Below are positions 40,891 through 50,298 of a DNA stretch of 64,000 bases, in pieces. The notes beneath the pieces were generated by a model. It worked only from the letters and a program-made list of their open reading frames with translations. It did not search any database and had not been told where the DNA came from. Source of the stretch: Bacillus pumilus. GTDB lineage: Bacteria > Bacillota > Bacilli > Bacillales > Bacillaceae. A program made the position numbers and the translations under genes. The stretch spans positions 868,001-932,000 of the forward strand of contig NZ_CP027116.1 in NCBI RefSeq assembly GCF_003431975.1, given 5' to 3'. Position 1 is the stretch's first letter. The number at the start of each line of letters is the position of its first letter.

Positions 40891-41793
40891 GTGAAACAAT
40901 TATTAGAGCAAACATTAGAAGACAGGCTTGAGTATTTATTAAATGGGAACGTCATAAAACAGCCGCAGCTCTTGTCTGATGTGGAAGCAGTCGAACGGAA
41001 AAAAGAGCTTTTTGCTAGAAGACAGGTGGAGATTGTTAAGGCGAAAGCTAAAACAAAGCTCCTTAATTCATCGATTCAGGATGATGGGGCTCAGCATGTG
41101 CAGTACCTTGCTCATGTCACTTACGTATGCAAGGACGTTGACGATTCTTTTTATTTAGAGGAACAAGTAGAAAAAAGAGAAGCGTTCCTTTATAACGACA
41201 TGCTTGTGAAAGATCGGGTGATGCTAGAAAAGCGGCAAATAGAAGAGCTGGTGGATGAGCGCCTTCAAACTGAGGAACAGTTCGGGAGAGCCTTTCACTA
41301 TGACCGGCGAGCAGCTGTGCAATATGCGGAGACGTATTGGAATAAACGAAATCCAGCTTATAAAAATTTTGAAGATAACTGCACAAATTTTATCTCACAA
41401 TGCTTGAAAGCAGGGAATGCGCCAACGAGAGGGTATCCGAACCGTGGGTCTGGCTGGTGGGTGCGTCCGCATACGTGGAGCTATAGCTGGACGGTGGCTC
41501 ATTCGATGAAAAATTATTTAGCGAATTCGAAAGCAGGTTTAAGAGCAAAGAAACTGAAAGAAGCACAGGAGCTCCAAATCGGTGATGTCATTTGCTACGA
41601 TTTTGAGGGGGATGGCAGGTATAATCATACAACCATTGTCGTCGACCATGATAAAGGCGGAATGCCTCTTGTGAATGCTCAGACATATGACTGCCGCATG
41701 CGATATTGGTCATATGAGGATTCGACTGCCTATACACCTGCTATCCGTTATATGTTTTTTCACATTTTGGACGATGCCGCGAAGGATAGTTAA
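40891..41793 (+). CDS. yhbB: YhbB, amidase-domain protein
   Basis: A protein of 300 residues beginning with GTG at 40891. The C-terminal half matches the Amidase_6 domain: YAETYWNKRNPAYKNFEDNCTNFISQCLKAG holds the probable catalytic Cys, and DVICYDFEGDGRYNHTTIVV the His. This is a CHAP-like peptidoglycan or amide hydrolase fold. The N-terminal 130 residues are charged and helical. No signal peptide is visible, so the enzyme may act in the cytoplasm or mother cell. Same position as in B. subtilis. Confidence 0.85.
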   Translation: MKQLLEQTLEDRLEYLLNGNVIKQPQLLSDVEAVERKKELFARRQVEIVKAKAKTKLLNSSIQDDGAQHVQYLAHVTYVCKDVDDSFYLEEQVEKREAFLYNDMLVKDRVMLEKRQIEELVDERLQTEEQFGRAFHYDRRAAVQYAETYWNKRNPAYKNFEDNCTNFISQCLKAGNAPTRGYPNRGSGWWVRPHTWSYSWTVAHSMKNYLANSKAGLRAKKLKEAQELQIGDVICYDFEGDGRYNHTTIVVDHDKGGMPLVNAQTYDCRMRYWSYEDSTAYTPAIRYMFFHILDDAAKDS

Positions 41794-41836
41794 TGGTATA
41801 ATGTTGAGCGGAAAAGAAAATTAGAGGTGAACTTTT

Positions 41837-42310
41837 TTGGGACTTCATGTCGTTTTATATCAACCAGAGATTCCAGCTAATACTGGAAATATTGCGCGTA
41901 CATGTGCAGCAACAAATACAACTCTTCATCTGATTCGTCCGCTCGGTTTTTCGACAGATGACAAAATGCTGAAGCGTGCAGGACTTGATTATTGGAAATA
42001 TGCCAATGTCGTCTATCATGATTCGCTTGATGAATTGTTTGAGGCACATCCGAAGGGACAATTCTTCTATATCACAAAATTCGGCCAAAAGCCGCATACA
42101 ACATTTGATTACTCTCAAGTAGATGAAGATTACTTCTTCGTTTTTGGCAGAGAGACAAGTGGACTGCCAAAAGATTTGATTGAACGAAATATGGACCGCT
42201 GTCTCCGTTTACCGATGACAGAGCATGTTCGTTCCCTGAATCTATCGAATACAGCAGCGATTCTTGTGTATGAGGCACTTCGCCAGCAGCAATATCGAAA
42301 TCTGATATAA
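41837..42310 (+). CDS. trmL: tRNA (cytidine(34)-2'-O)-methyltransferase TrmL (CspR)
   Basis: SPOUT-class methyltransferase of 157 residues that 2'-O-methylates the wobble base of tRNA-Leu species. Hallmarks are YQPEIPANTGNIARTC at the N-terminus, FVFGRETSGLP, and the knot region RLPMTEHVRSLNLSNTAAI. The start is TTG at 41837 after TTAGAGGTGA. A terminator follows at 42321-42350. Known as cspR in B. subtilis. Confidence 0.94.
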   Translation: MGLHVVLYQPEIPANTGNIARTCAATNTTLHLIRPLGFSTDDKMLKRAGLDYWKYANVVYHDSLDELFEAHPKGQFFYITKFGQKPHTTFDYSQVDEDYFFVFGRETSGLPKDLIERNMDRCLRLPMTEHVRSLNLSNTAAILVYEALRQQQYRNLI

Positions 42311-42320
42311 GGTCATAATG

Positions 42321-42350
42321 AAAGCCGGGATACCTATCTCGGCTTTTTTA
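42321..42350 (+). terminator. Terminator of trmL
   Basis: AAAGCCGGGA / TCTCGGCTTT stem (near-perfect) followed by TTTTAT. Confidence 0.8.
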
Positions 42351-42387
42351 TATGAGATAAGAAACAAAAAGAACTCTTTTTGAATAG

Positions 42388-42629
42388 ACATACAAGAGTG
42401 ACATTCTAGGGGACAAATCATGTTGGTTATACCGGGTGTATGAAGACAGAAATTCAAACATTGGTACTGTGAATGGTTGGAAGTTACTTGCGGTGGTTGC
42501 AGTGACTGATGATATTTACAGAAAAGATATACGTGCAAACTTCTCTACTCGTTTTACAGATATCACATGAGATCATCAAGCAGTAACGGTGATACAGTCG
42601 AGATGGAAGTGAAGAAAACAACAATTTAA
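42388..42629 (+). pseudogene. Possible frameshifted gene remnant
   Basis: One frame reads 60 codons without start (…NGWKLLAVVAVTDDIYRKDI…) to TGA at 42568; overlapping it by one base, the +2 frame continues from 42567 (SSNGDTVEMEVKKTTI) to TAA at 42627. The joined reading looks like the end of a single secreted protein domain broken by a frameshift. No family recognised. Confidence 0.35.
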
Positions 42630-42633
42630 ACGC

Positions 42634-42667
42634 AAAAGGATGTTCCATTAGCGGAACATCCTTTTTT
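42634..42667. terminator. Terminator between the remnant and a small minus-strand gene
   Basis: AAAAGGATGTTCC / GGAACATCCTTTT 13-bp stem with A and T tracts, likely bidirectional. Confidence 0.88.
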
Positions 42668-42754
42668 TCATTTACCAGGCTTGCCTTCGTAGCCAGCTGT
42701 GAAAATGGATACTAAAAACGTAATGATGACGCCCATCATAATGACCGTTCTCAT
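42668..42754 (-). CDS. Small hydrophobic peptide, 28 residues
   Basis: Starts at ATG 42754 behind AAGGGGGAG and ends at 42668 with a strong terminator directly after. One hydrophobic helix (VIMMGVIITFLVSIFTA) is followed by a polar tail GYEGKPGK. The site, start and terminator together argue for real expression. A small membrane protein of the holin-like, toxin-like or complex-stabilising kind; function unknown. Confidence 0.55.
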   Translation of the reverse strand: MRTVIMMGVIITFLVSIFTAGYEGKPGK

Positions 42755-42926
42755 ATAAGCTCCCCCTTATCCCTTTGTTCCTTTCGCTGCCTGTTTCATA
42801 TGATGTGAAGTTCGCCTTGAAAAGCAGAAGAAGTCGTTCAGTTTTCTCCTGTTTTTCCTTTATTATGAAGGGTCTTGCGGATGGTTGTCAATTCAGTTTG
42901 CCAATTCGTCATTTTGAAGAACGAAA

Positions 42927-42955
42927 GCATGTAATAGGACGCCTTCGCATAGATT
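42927..42955 (+). promoter_or_regulatory. Weak candidate sigma-E promoter of prkA
   Basis: CATAGATT at 42948-42955 resembles the sigma-E -10 (CATACANT) with a poor -35 (GCATGTA) at about 42927. prkA is sporulation-linked in B. subtilis, which is why I note it. Confidence 0.3.
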
Positions 42956-43004
42956 GTAAAACAGTATCTGATTACTAGCTTCAATCTTGAAAGAGGAGGT
43001 TCAT

Positions 43005-44900
43005 ATGGATATTTTAAAGAAAATTGAACAGCACAGAGAAGAAGAGCAGCGTCTCAAATGGGAGGGCACATTCAGCGATTATTTAGACATTATTAAAGCA
43101 AATCCACTTGTCGCTCAATCTGCTCATTCTCGCGTTTATCATATGATTAAGGACAGCGGGGTTGAAGAGGAGAATGGGGTCAGAACCTACAAATTTTTTG
43201 ATCAGGAGCTTTTTGGGCTAGAGGAATCATTGGAACGGTTAGTGGAGGAATATTTTCATCCTGCTGCCAAACGGCTCGATGTGAGGAAGCGTATTTTGTT
43301 ATTAATGGGACCAGTAAGCGGAGGGAAATCTACGCTTGTCACTAGACTGAAAAGAGGACTAGAAGAATATTCACTGACAGATCATGGCGCAGTTTATGCG
43401 ATCAAAGGCTGCCCTATGCATGAAGACCCGCTTCATCTCATTCCGCAAAATCTGCGGGAGGATTTTTATAGAGAATATGGTATTCGTGTGCAGGGGAATT
43501 TGTCGCCTCTGAATATGATGAGGCTTGAAGAGGAGTACGGCGGCCGAATTGAGGATGTAAGGGTAGAGCGGATCTTTTTCTCAGAGGATAAACGAACCGG
43601 TATTGGAACCTTTAGTCCATCTGATCCGAAATCTCAGGATATTGCCGATTTAACAGGCAGCATTGATTTTTCAACGATTGCTGAATTTGGATCAGAGTCA
43701 GACCCGCGTGCCTACCGCTTTGATGGAGAACTTAATAAAGCAAACCGAGGGATGATGGAGTTTCAAGAGATGTTAAAGTGTGATGAGAAATTCCTATGGC
43801 ATCTTCTTTCATTAACGCAAGAAGGAAATTTTAAAGCTGGTCGTTTTGCCTTGATTAGTGCAGATGAATTGATCGTTGCTCATACGAATGAAACCGAGTA
43901 CCGGTCGTTTATTTCAAATAAAAAGAACGAGGCGCTGCATTCAAGAATTATTGTGATGCCGATTCCTTATAACTTGAAGGTGACGGAGGAAGAGCGTATT
44001 TATCATAAAATGATTTCAGAAAGTGATGTCGCAGATGTGCATATTGCCCCGCATACGCTGAAGGTGGCAGCGATGTTCTCCATTTTAACTAGACTCAAAG
44101 AGCCGAAGCGTTCTGATATTGATTTGGTGAAAAAAATGCGTCTATATGACGGAGAAAGTGTCGAAGGCTTTCAATCTGCTGATATTGATGAGATGAAAAA
44201 GGAATTTCATGATGAAGGGATGAGCGGAATTGATCCACGGTATGTGATTAACCGCATTTCCTCCACTATTATTCGAAAGAATATGGAATCGATCAATGCG
44301 CTGGATGTCCTTCGATCGTTAAAAGAAGGGCTTGATCAGCATCCGTCGATCTCCAGCGAGGACCGGGATCGTTATTTGAATTTTATTTCTGTCGCGCGAA
44401 AAGAATACGATGATATTGCGAAGAAGGAAGTTCAAAAGGCATTTGTGTATTCATATGAGGAGTCTGCGAAAACGCTCATGGATAATTACTTAGATAATGT
44501 CGAGGCATACTGCAACAAAAATAAATTGCGAGATCCGTTAACCGGTGAAGAAATGAATCCTGATGAAAAACTCATGCGTTCAATTGAGGAGCAGATTGGG
44601 ATTTCTGAAAATGCTAAAAAGGCATTTAGAGAGGAAATTTTGATTCGCATTTCGGCTTATGCAAGGAAGGGGAAGCGCTTTGATTATAATTCTCATGAGA
44701 GATTACGGGAGGCGATTCAGAAGAAGCTGTTTGCTGACCTAAAAGATGTAGTGAAAATTACGACATCGACGAAAACACCGGATGAACAGCAGTTGAAGAA
44801 GGTGAATGAGGTAGTGGCTAGATTAATTGATGAACATGGCTATAATTCAACAAGTGCAAATGAACTTTTAAAATATGTAGGCAGTCTTCTGAATCGTTAA
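43005..44900 (+). CDS. prkA: PrkA serine protein kinase / AAA ATPase
   Basis: A protein of 631 residues with the N-terminal PrkA AAA domain: Walker A GPVSGGKSTL (about 104-113), followed by a Walker B-like region, and a C-terminal domain resembling cAMP-dependent kinases. In B. subtilis it is a sporulation-linked (inner spore coat) protein, and later work favours AAA+ Lon-type protease activity. AGAGGAGG supports ATG 43005 over the TTG at 42987. It is followed by yhbH, its usual partner. Confidence 0.93.
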   Translation: MDILKKIEQHREEEQRLKWEGTFSDYLDIIKANPLVAQSAHSRVYHMIKDSGVEEENGVRTYKFFDQELFGLEESLERLVEEYFHPAAKRLDVRKRILLLMGPVSGGKSTLVTRLKRGLEEYSLTDHGAVYAIKGCPMHEDPLHLIPQNLREDFYREYGIRVQGNLSPLNMMRLEEEYGGRIEDVRVERIFFSEDKRTGIGTFSPSDPKSQDIADLTGSIDFSTIAEFGSESDPRAYRFDGELNKANRGMMEFQEMLKCDEKFLWHLLSLTQEGNFKAGRFALISADELIVAHTNETEYRSFISNKKNEALHSRIIVMPIPYNLKVTEEERIYHKMISESDVADVHIAPHTLKVAAMFSILTRLKEPKRSDIDLVKKMRLYDGESVEGFQSADIDEMKKEFHDEGMSGIDPRYVINRISSTIIRKNMESINALDVLRSLKEGLDQHPSISSEDRDRYLNFISVARKEYDDIAKKEVQKAFVYSYEESAKTLMDNYLDNVEAYCNKNKLRDPLTGEEMNPDEKLMRSIEEQIGISENAKKAFREEILIRISAYARKGKRFDYNSHERLREAIQKKLFADLKDVVKITTSTKTPDEQQLKKVNEVVARLIDEHGYNSTSANELLKYVGSLLNR

Positions 44901-45039
44901 TAAATGAAGGAGGCATTATTGGCGCACATGCACCAGTAATGTCTTTTTTAGAAATGAGCGTCAACTCGGGTGACGAGCAGCATAGGATAAAGGAATCGAT
45001 GGTTAGAAGAATTGTGCGAATAGGTGAGGAGGGGGATGG

Positions 45040-46203
45040 ATGTCCCGGCAAGAAAAAAGTCAGTTTATTGTGTCTCAGGAAGACTGGTCCCTCCATCGAA
45101 AAGGCTATGACGACCAGCAGCGTCATCAGAAAAAAGTCAAAGAAGCGATTAAAAACAATTTGCCGGATCTTGTCACAGAAGAAAGCATTATCATGTCTAA
45201 CGGAAAAGATGTTGTCAAAATTCCGATTCGTTCGTTAGATGAATATAAAATTCGGTATAACTACGACAAAAATAAGCATGTGGGTCAAGGCGATGGAGAC
45301 AGTGAGGTTGGGGATATTGTTGCGCGCGATGGATCAGACAGTAAGCAAGGGCAAGGAAAGGGGCAGGGCGCTGGAGATCAGGCTGGTGACGATTATTACG
45401 AAGCAGAAGTCTCATTAATGGATCTTGAGGAAGCGCTGTTTCGTGAACTAGAGCTGCCAAACCTGAAACAAAAGGAGCTTGACGATATCATTGTTGAGCA
45501 AATTGAGTTTAACGATATTCGCAAAACCGGGTTAACAGGCAATATTCATAAAAAACGAACGATGCTGTCAGCATTTAAACGAAATGCGATGACAGGTAGC
45601 CCTTCCTTTTATCCAATTTACCCGGAGGATATCAAATATAAGACATGGAATGAAGTGACCAAACCAGAGTCGAAAGCTGTCGTTTTGGCGATGATGGATA
45701 CGAGCGGAAGTATGGGGCTTTGGGAGAAATATATGGCGAGGAGTTTTTTCTTTTGGATGACACGTTTCTTACGGACAAAGTATGAGACTGTCGATATTGA
45801 ATTTATTGCCCATCATACGGAAGCGAAGGTCGTCGACGAAGAGCATTTCTTTTCGCGGGGCGAGAGCGGAGGAACCATTTGCTCGTCTGTCTATCGAAAG
45901 GCACTAGAGCTCATAGACGAACGATACCCGCCATCCAGATATAATATTTATCCTTTTCATTTTTCTGATGGGGACAATTTGACCTCAGACAATGCGAGGT
46001 GCGTGAAGCTTGTTTCTGAAATTATGAAAAAATCCAACCTATTTTGCTATGGTGAAGTAAATCAATACAATCGGCATTCTACATTAATGTCAGCGTATAA
46101 GCATATTCAGGATGAGAAATTTAAGCATTATATTTTGAAGCAAAAATCAGACGTCTTTTTGGCACTAAAAAAATTTTTTCAACAGGAAGAAGTTCTTTCG
46201 TAA
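45040..46203 (+). CDS. yhbH: YhbH family sporulation protein (VWA-like)
   Basis: A protein of 387 residues of the UPF0229/YeaH family. It begins with a [15 protein letters not shown] segment, contains a Gly/Gln-rich linker ([17 protein letters not shown]) near residue 110, and then a von Willebrand A-like domain with the MIDAS motif DTSGSMG near residue 228. PrkA-YhbH-SpoVR genes co-occur widely. GAGGAGGGG precedes the ATG. The 140-base gap after prkA shows nothing I can support. A terminator follows. Confidence 0.92.
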   Translation: MSRQEKSQFIVSQEDWSLHRKGYDDQQRHQKKVKEAIKNNLPDLVTEESIIMSNGKDVVKIPIRSLDEYKIRYNYDKNKHVGQGDGDSEVGDIVARDGSDSKQGQGKGQGAGDQAGDDYYEAEVSLMDLEEALFRELELPNLKQKELDDIIVEQIEFNDIRKTGLTGNIHKKRTMLSAFKRNAMTGSPSFYPIYPEDIKYKTWNEVTKPESKAVVLAMMDTSGSMGLWEKYMARSFFFWMTRFLRTKYETVDIEFIAHHTEAKVVDEEHFFSRGESGGTICSSVYRKALELIDERYPPSRYNIYPFHFSDGDNLTSDNARCVKLVSEIMKKSNLFCYGEVNQYNRHSTLMSAYKHIQDEKFKHYILKQKSDVFLALKKFFQQEEVLS

Positions 46204-46215
46204 ATAGCACATTTG

Positions 46216-46252
46216 AAAAAACCTTTCAGCATAAGGGCTGAAGGGTTTTTTG
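46216..46252 (+). terminator. Terminator of yhbH
   Basis: AAAACCTTTCAGC pairs with GGCTGAAGGGTTTT, followed by TTTGTG. Confidence 0.85.
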
Positions 46253-46298
46253 TGTGGAGAAGGAAGGGATCACCAGAAAAAAAGTAAAACTTTCTCTT

Positions 46299-46326
46299 TG
46301 ACATTTCAATTTTCATTTATTAATAT
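46299..46326 (+). promoter_or_regulatory. Candidate promoter of the yhbJ-yhcABC operon
   Basis: TTGACA at 46299-46304 and TAATAT at 46321-46326, 16-base spacer. It leaves a leader of about 235 bases before yhbJ. The MarR-type regulator yhbI found here in B. subtilis is missing. Confidence 0.45.
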
Positions 46327-46566
46327 TTAATCTTGTTAAATATAAGTTTTTCAAAAAAGATGTCGATCGTCTTTTCTTCTTTTTCTGCTCTTTGCTCATG
46401 AGTGAACAATAAGTATAAATGGGCTGCACACCATTATTCATGCGGGGCAGATGAAGGGGAAATGACAGCTTTATGAGCTTGTTTCATATTCTGTCAGATG
46501 ATGGGCATTCTAAGTTTGCTAAAGCAGATGACACTATATTCTTATACATGAAAGGAGAAACAAAAC

Positions 46567-47199
46567 ATGAACAGAGGGCGTTTATTGCTAACGAATATTA
46601 TTGGCCTTATTGTGATTCTTGCCATTATTGCCGGAGGTGCTTATTACTACTACGAAAGCACAAACTTTGTTAAAACTGACGAGGCGAAAGTAACAGGTGA
46701 CATGTATCAAATCACAGCACCAGCAGCTGGACAAATCAAAGGCTGGGATATCAATGAAGGTGACGAAGTGGAAAAAGACAGCACAGTTGCAAAAGTTGAA
46801 GGAGAAGCTAAAACAAACATTAAAGCAGTGGCTGATGGCACATTAGTCAAAAAAGAAATACAAAACAACCAACAAGTGCAGCCTGGTACAGTTCTTGGAG
46901 AAACAATTGATTTAAGCAAGCTTTACATCACAGCGAATATCAAAGAAACAGACATTAAAAACATTGAAAAAGGCGACAAAGTCGACATCGTGGTAGATGG
47001 TGATCCTGATACTACATTTGAAGGAACAGTTGAACAAATTGGTTATGCGACAAACTCAACATTCAACATGCTGCCAGCATCAAATTCAAGCGGTAACTAT
47101 ACAAAAGTCACACAAAAAGTCGCAGTGAAAATTTCAATTAAAAATCCATCAGACAAAGTACTTCCTGGTATGAATGCTTCTGTCAAAATTTCATCTTAA
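46567..47199 (+). CDS. yhbJ: HlyD-family membrane fusion protein YhbJ
   Basis: A protein of 210 residues with one N-terminal membrane helix (LTNIIGLIVILAIIAGGAYYYY) and an extracytoplasmic biotinyl-lipoyl/barrel part (ITAPAAGQIKGWDINEGDEV, KADGTLVKKEIQNNQQVQPGTVLG) of the EmrA/HlyD type. It probably couples to the YhcA transporter next door. The short form lacks the long helical hairpin of Gram-negative EmrA. ATG follows AAAGGAG. Confidence 0.88.
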   Translation: MNRGRLLLTNIIGLIVILAIIAGGAYYYYESTNFVKTDEAKVTGDMYQITAPAAGQIKGWDINEGDEVEKDSTVAKVEGEAKTNIKAVADGTLVKKEIQNNQQVQPGTVLGETIDLSKLYITANIKETDIKNIEKGDKVDIVVDGDPDTTFEGTVEQIGYATNSTFNMLPASNSSGNYTKVTQKVAVKISIKNPSDKVLPGMNASVKISS

Positions 47200-47238
47200 T
47201 GATGATTGATATCAAAAAATGAAAGGAGGTTGTCTGAG

Positions 47239-48858
47239 ATGGCAAATCAACCTGCAGCGACAAAACAGGGAGCAGGCTCCTTGTCTTTACTGATCATTTT
47301 AATGGCCGGCTTGTTCGTAGCGATTTTGAACCAAACGCTTCTGAACGTAGCCATGCCCCATTTAATGACTGAATTTAATGTGAGTGCAACGACGATTCAG
47401 TGGCTTACGACAGGATACATGCTTGTCAACGGTGTGCTGATTCCGTTATCTGCGTTTTTAATCACACGCTTTGGACAGCGCAGTTTATTCCTAGTGGCCA
47501 TGATCTCGTTTACACTAGGGACTTTTATTTGCGGTATAGCGCCGAACTTTTCGACTATGCTCATTGGCCGCTTGATTCAGGCTGTCGGCGGCGGTATCTT
47601 ACAGCCGCTCGTCATGACAACAATCCTTTTTATTTTCCCTCCAGAAAACAGAGGGAAAGGAATGGGGATTTTCGGTCTGGCGATGATGTTTGCTCCTGCT
47701 GTAGGACCAACATTATCTGGTTACATTATTGAACATTATTCTTGGCGTATTATGTTTTATGGACTTGTACCAATCGGAGCGATTGTCATTATCGCGGCTT
47801 TCTTTATGTTTAAAAATATTGTAGAGCCGAAAAAAATCAAGCTAGACAGCCTTGGTGCGATTCTTTCCATCGTTGGTTTTGCTTCGCTTCTATATGGAGT
47901 AAGTGAAGCCGGAAGTGATGGTTGGACAGATCCGATCGTCCTATCTACGATTATTATTGGTGCGATTGCGATCATTCTCTTTATTTTCCAACAGCTGAAA
48001 GCTGATAATCCGATGCTTGATTTCCGTGTGTTTAAATACAGCATTTTCTCATTATCAAGTGTGATCAATATTATTATTACAGTTGCCTTATATACTGGGA
48101 TGTTCTTATTACCGATTTATCTGCAGAACCTCGTTGGGTTTACGGCATTGCAATCCGGGCTATTAATGCTTCCAGGGGCACTTGCGATGCTCATTATGTC
48201 CCCGATTTCAGGGATCTTGTTTGATAAATTTGGACCTCGTCCACTTGCGATTGTGGGGATGCTCATTACCGTTGTCACCACATTCGAGTTTACAAGGCTG
48301 ACCATTGATACATCATATAGTCACATTGTGCTCATGTATGCAGTGCGTGCATTTGGGATGTCACTCTTGATGATGCCCGTGATGACAGCAGGGATGAACC
48401 AATTACCACAGCACTTAAACAGTCATGGTACGGCGATGTCGAATACATTAAGACAAATAAGCGGTTCAATCGGTACGAGTTTGATCACAACGATTTATAC
48501 GAATCGTACTACGTTCCATTATTCCAATATGGCGGATCAAACAAATACAACTGACCCGTTCTTTATGAATTCATTTCAAGCGGCTGTATCGAATGTGATG
48601 CATCATATGGGCATGACAGCTGAAGCTGCTCAAAAATATGTATCCACTCAGCTCTTTACGAAAGCACAGGTCGATTCAAATGTGATGGGTATTAATGATG
48701 CTTACATGTGGGTGACGTTATTCTGTGCAGCTGGTGTCATTTTAAGCCTGTTCCTACGTGATGTACGTAAGGATAAAAAGCGAAAAGACCAGCAGCTGAA
48801 GAAACAAGAAATGACACTGCTTCCAGCACCTAAGGAAGCCAATCAAGATGCAAGATAA
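47239..48858 (+). CDS. yhcA: MFS drug efflux transporter, EmrB/QacA (DHA2) family, YhcA
   Basis: A 539-residue protein with about fourteen membrane helices, the DHA2 layout. Motifs are [14 protein letters not shown] near the start (motif D1-like), [11 protein letters not shown] (motif A region), and [15 protein letters not shown] (motif C/B region). It exports drugs or other amphiphiles with protons; the natural substrate is unknown. GAAAGGAGG supports the ATG at 47239, 33 bases inside the longest reading. Second gene of the yhbJ-yhcABC operon. Confidence 0.9.
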   Translation: MANQPAATKQGAGSLSLLIILMAGLFVAILNQTLLNVAMPHLMTEFNVSATTIQWLTTGYMLVNGVLIPLSAFLITRFGQRSLFLVAMISFTLGTFICGIAPNFSTMLIGRLIQAVGGGILQPLVMTTILFIFPPENRGKGMGIFGLAMMFAPAVGPTLSGYIIEHYSWRIMFYGLVPIGAIVIIAAFFMFKNIVEPKKIKLDSLGAILSIVGFASLLYGVSEAGSDGWTDPIVLSTIIIGAIAIILFIFQQLKADNPMLDFRVFKYSIFSLSSVINIIITVALYTGMFLLPIYLQNLVGFTALQSGLLMLPGALAMLIMSPISGILFDKFGPRPLAIVGMLITVVTTFEFTRLTIDTSYSHIVLMYAVRAFGMSLLMMPVMTAGMNQLPQHLNSHGTAMSNTLRQISGSIGTSLITTIYTNRTTFHYSNMADQTNTTDPFFMNSFQAAVSNVMHHMGMTAEAAQKYVSTQLFTKAQVDSNVMGINDAYMWVTLFCAAGVILSLFLRDVRKDKKRKDQQLKKQEMTLLPAPKEANQDAR

Positions 48859-48875
48859 GTGTGGAGGGACCGTAC

Positions 48876-49400
48876 ATGAAAATTTATGTCGTATACGATA
48901 GTGAAGGTGACCATACAAAAGCACTTGCAGAAGCTATTGCAGCAGGCGCAGGTGAAACAGAGCAAGCTGAAGTATTCATCGATCATGTGAAAGATGCGGA
49001 TATTCGCAAGCTGGATCAAATGGATGCGATCATTTGGGGCTGCCCTGGTCACTTTGGTACCATTAGTTCTGGGTTAAAGACATGGATTGACCGTCTTGGC
49101 TACTTATGGGCAGAAGGAAAACTGATCGATAAAGTCGGTGCCGTTTTCTGTACAACTGCTACAACGCACGGCGGTTTAGAAATGACGATGCATAATTTGA
49201 TTACACCAATGTTTCACCAAGGGATGCTTGTTGTTGGCCTTCCTGGAAATGTGCCAGAGAATGCTTTATACGGTTCTTACTATGGAGCAGGTGTGACATG
49301 TCCGATTGATTCTGATGAATTGATTTCTACAGAAGGTATTGAACTCGGAAAAGCATTAGGAAGACGTGTAGCAACAGTCACTGCGTCATTTAAGCGATAA
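48876..49400 (+). CDS. yhcB: WrbA-like flavodoxin/NAD(P)H-quinone oxidoreductase YhcB
   Basis: A 174-residue flavodoxin-fold protein: [25 protein letters not shown] binds the FMN phosphate, [20 protein letters not shown] and [13 protein letters not shown] are WrbA-type loops. Expected to reduce quinones with FMN. GTGGAGGG suits ATG 48876. Part of the efflux operon, 17 bases after yhcA. Confidence 0.88.
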   Translation: MKIYVVYDSEGDHTKALAEAIAAGAGETEQAEVFIDHVKDADIRKLDQMDAIIWGCPGHFGTISSGLKTWIDRLGYLWAEGKLIDKVGAVFCTTATTHGGLEMTMHNLITPMFHQGMLVVGLPGNVPENALYGSYYGAGVTCPIDSDELISTEGIELGKALGRRVATVTASFKR

Positions 49401-49413
49401 GGAGAGGGTTCTT

Positions 49414-49773
49414 TTGGCGACGATTATTGTAGCGTTAGTAGCTGCTGTTCTAGTCATTATCGGATTAGTAGCGTTCAATGTCAGACACGCTTCGGTCGAG
49501 AAGGAAGAGATCAAAGAAGATGTACGTAATCAGCCTGACGTGGCCCGCAGTGAGCCAAAAGTTGCGGCAAGACCTGTAGAGCCTGAAGAAAAAGAGGAAG
49601 CGTCAGAGCCTTCTCAAACGGATGAACGCGTGTCTGGCGATGATTTCTATAGACAGGCGCTTCAAAAGTTTAAGCAGCCAGAACCACCTGTCAAGGAAGA
49701 AGAAACAGAGACAAAAATGAATGATGATATGTATCGTTCTGCTTTACAGAAGCTAAAACAGAAGGACAAATAA
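49414..49773 (+). CDS. yhcC: YhcC, single-pass membrane protein
   Basis: Starts with TTG at 49414 after AAGGAGAGGG. Residues 2-22 form a membrane helix (TIIVALVAAVLVIIGLVAF); the rest of the 119 residues is a charged Glu/Lys/Pro-rich cytosolic tail containing two similar motifs DDFYRQALQKFKQ and DDMYRSALQKLKQ. Function unknown; last gene of the operon, matching B. subtilis gene order. Confidence 0.8.
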   Translation: MATIIVALVAAVLVIIGLVAFNVRHASVEKEEIKEDVRNQPDVARSEPKVAARPVEPEEKEEASEPSQTDERVSGDDFYRQALQKFKQPEPPVKEEETETKMNDDMYRSALQKLKQKDK

Positions 49774-49806
49774 AAAGAGAACCTCTCGTTAGGTTCTCTT
49801 TTTTTA
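49772..49806 (+). terminator. Terminator of yhcC
   Basis: AAAAGAGAACCT / AGGTTCTCTTTT 12-bp stem followed by TTTT. Confidence 0.9.
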
Positions 49807-49814
49807 TGCGATAT

Positions 49815-49850
49815 AAAAAAACCGCCGGCAGAAGCCGAGCGGTTTTTCTT
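49815..49850 (-). terminator. Terminator of cspB
   Basis: AAAAAACCGC / GCGGTTTTTC stem downstream of the minus-strand cspB. Confidence 0.85.
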
Positions 49851-49886
49851 CACTCTATAAAGTGCTAAAGAGCAGATGCTCTTAAA

Positions 49887-50180
<294 letters not shown>

Positions 50181-50213
50181 TTAAAGATGATACGAACAAA
50201 AATAATTACCTTT

Positions 50214-50242
50214 ACTTTACCAGTGTTTGCGGGAAAAAACAA
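50214..50242 (-). promoter_or_regulatory. Candidate cspB promoter and long cold-shock leader
   Basis: On the minus strand TTGTTT (50237-50242) and TAAAGT (50214-50219) are 17 bases apart. The transcribed leader (about 50088-50207) is the expected long 5' region of cold-shock genes. Confidence 0.55.
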
Positions 50243-50298
50243 CTGTTAAACGAAAACTTTTTTAAAAATAATTAGCGCTAACAAATTGAGGAAAAAGC

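Noticed and set aside
46473..46673. 66-codon frame overlapping the start of yhbJ
   Set aside because: The ribosome site is poorly spaced and the frame overlaps yhbJ in another frame; composition is not protein-like.
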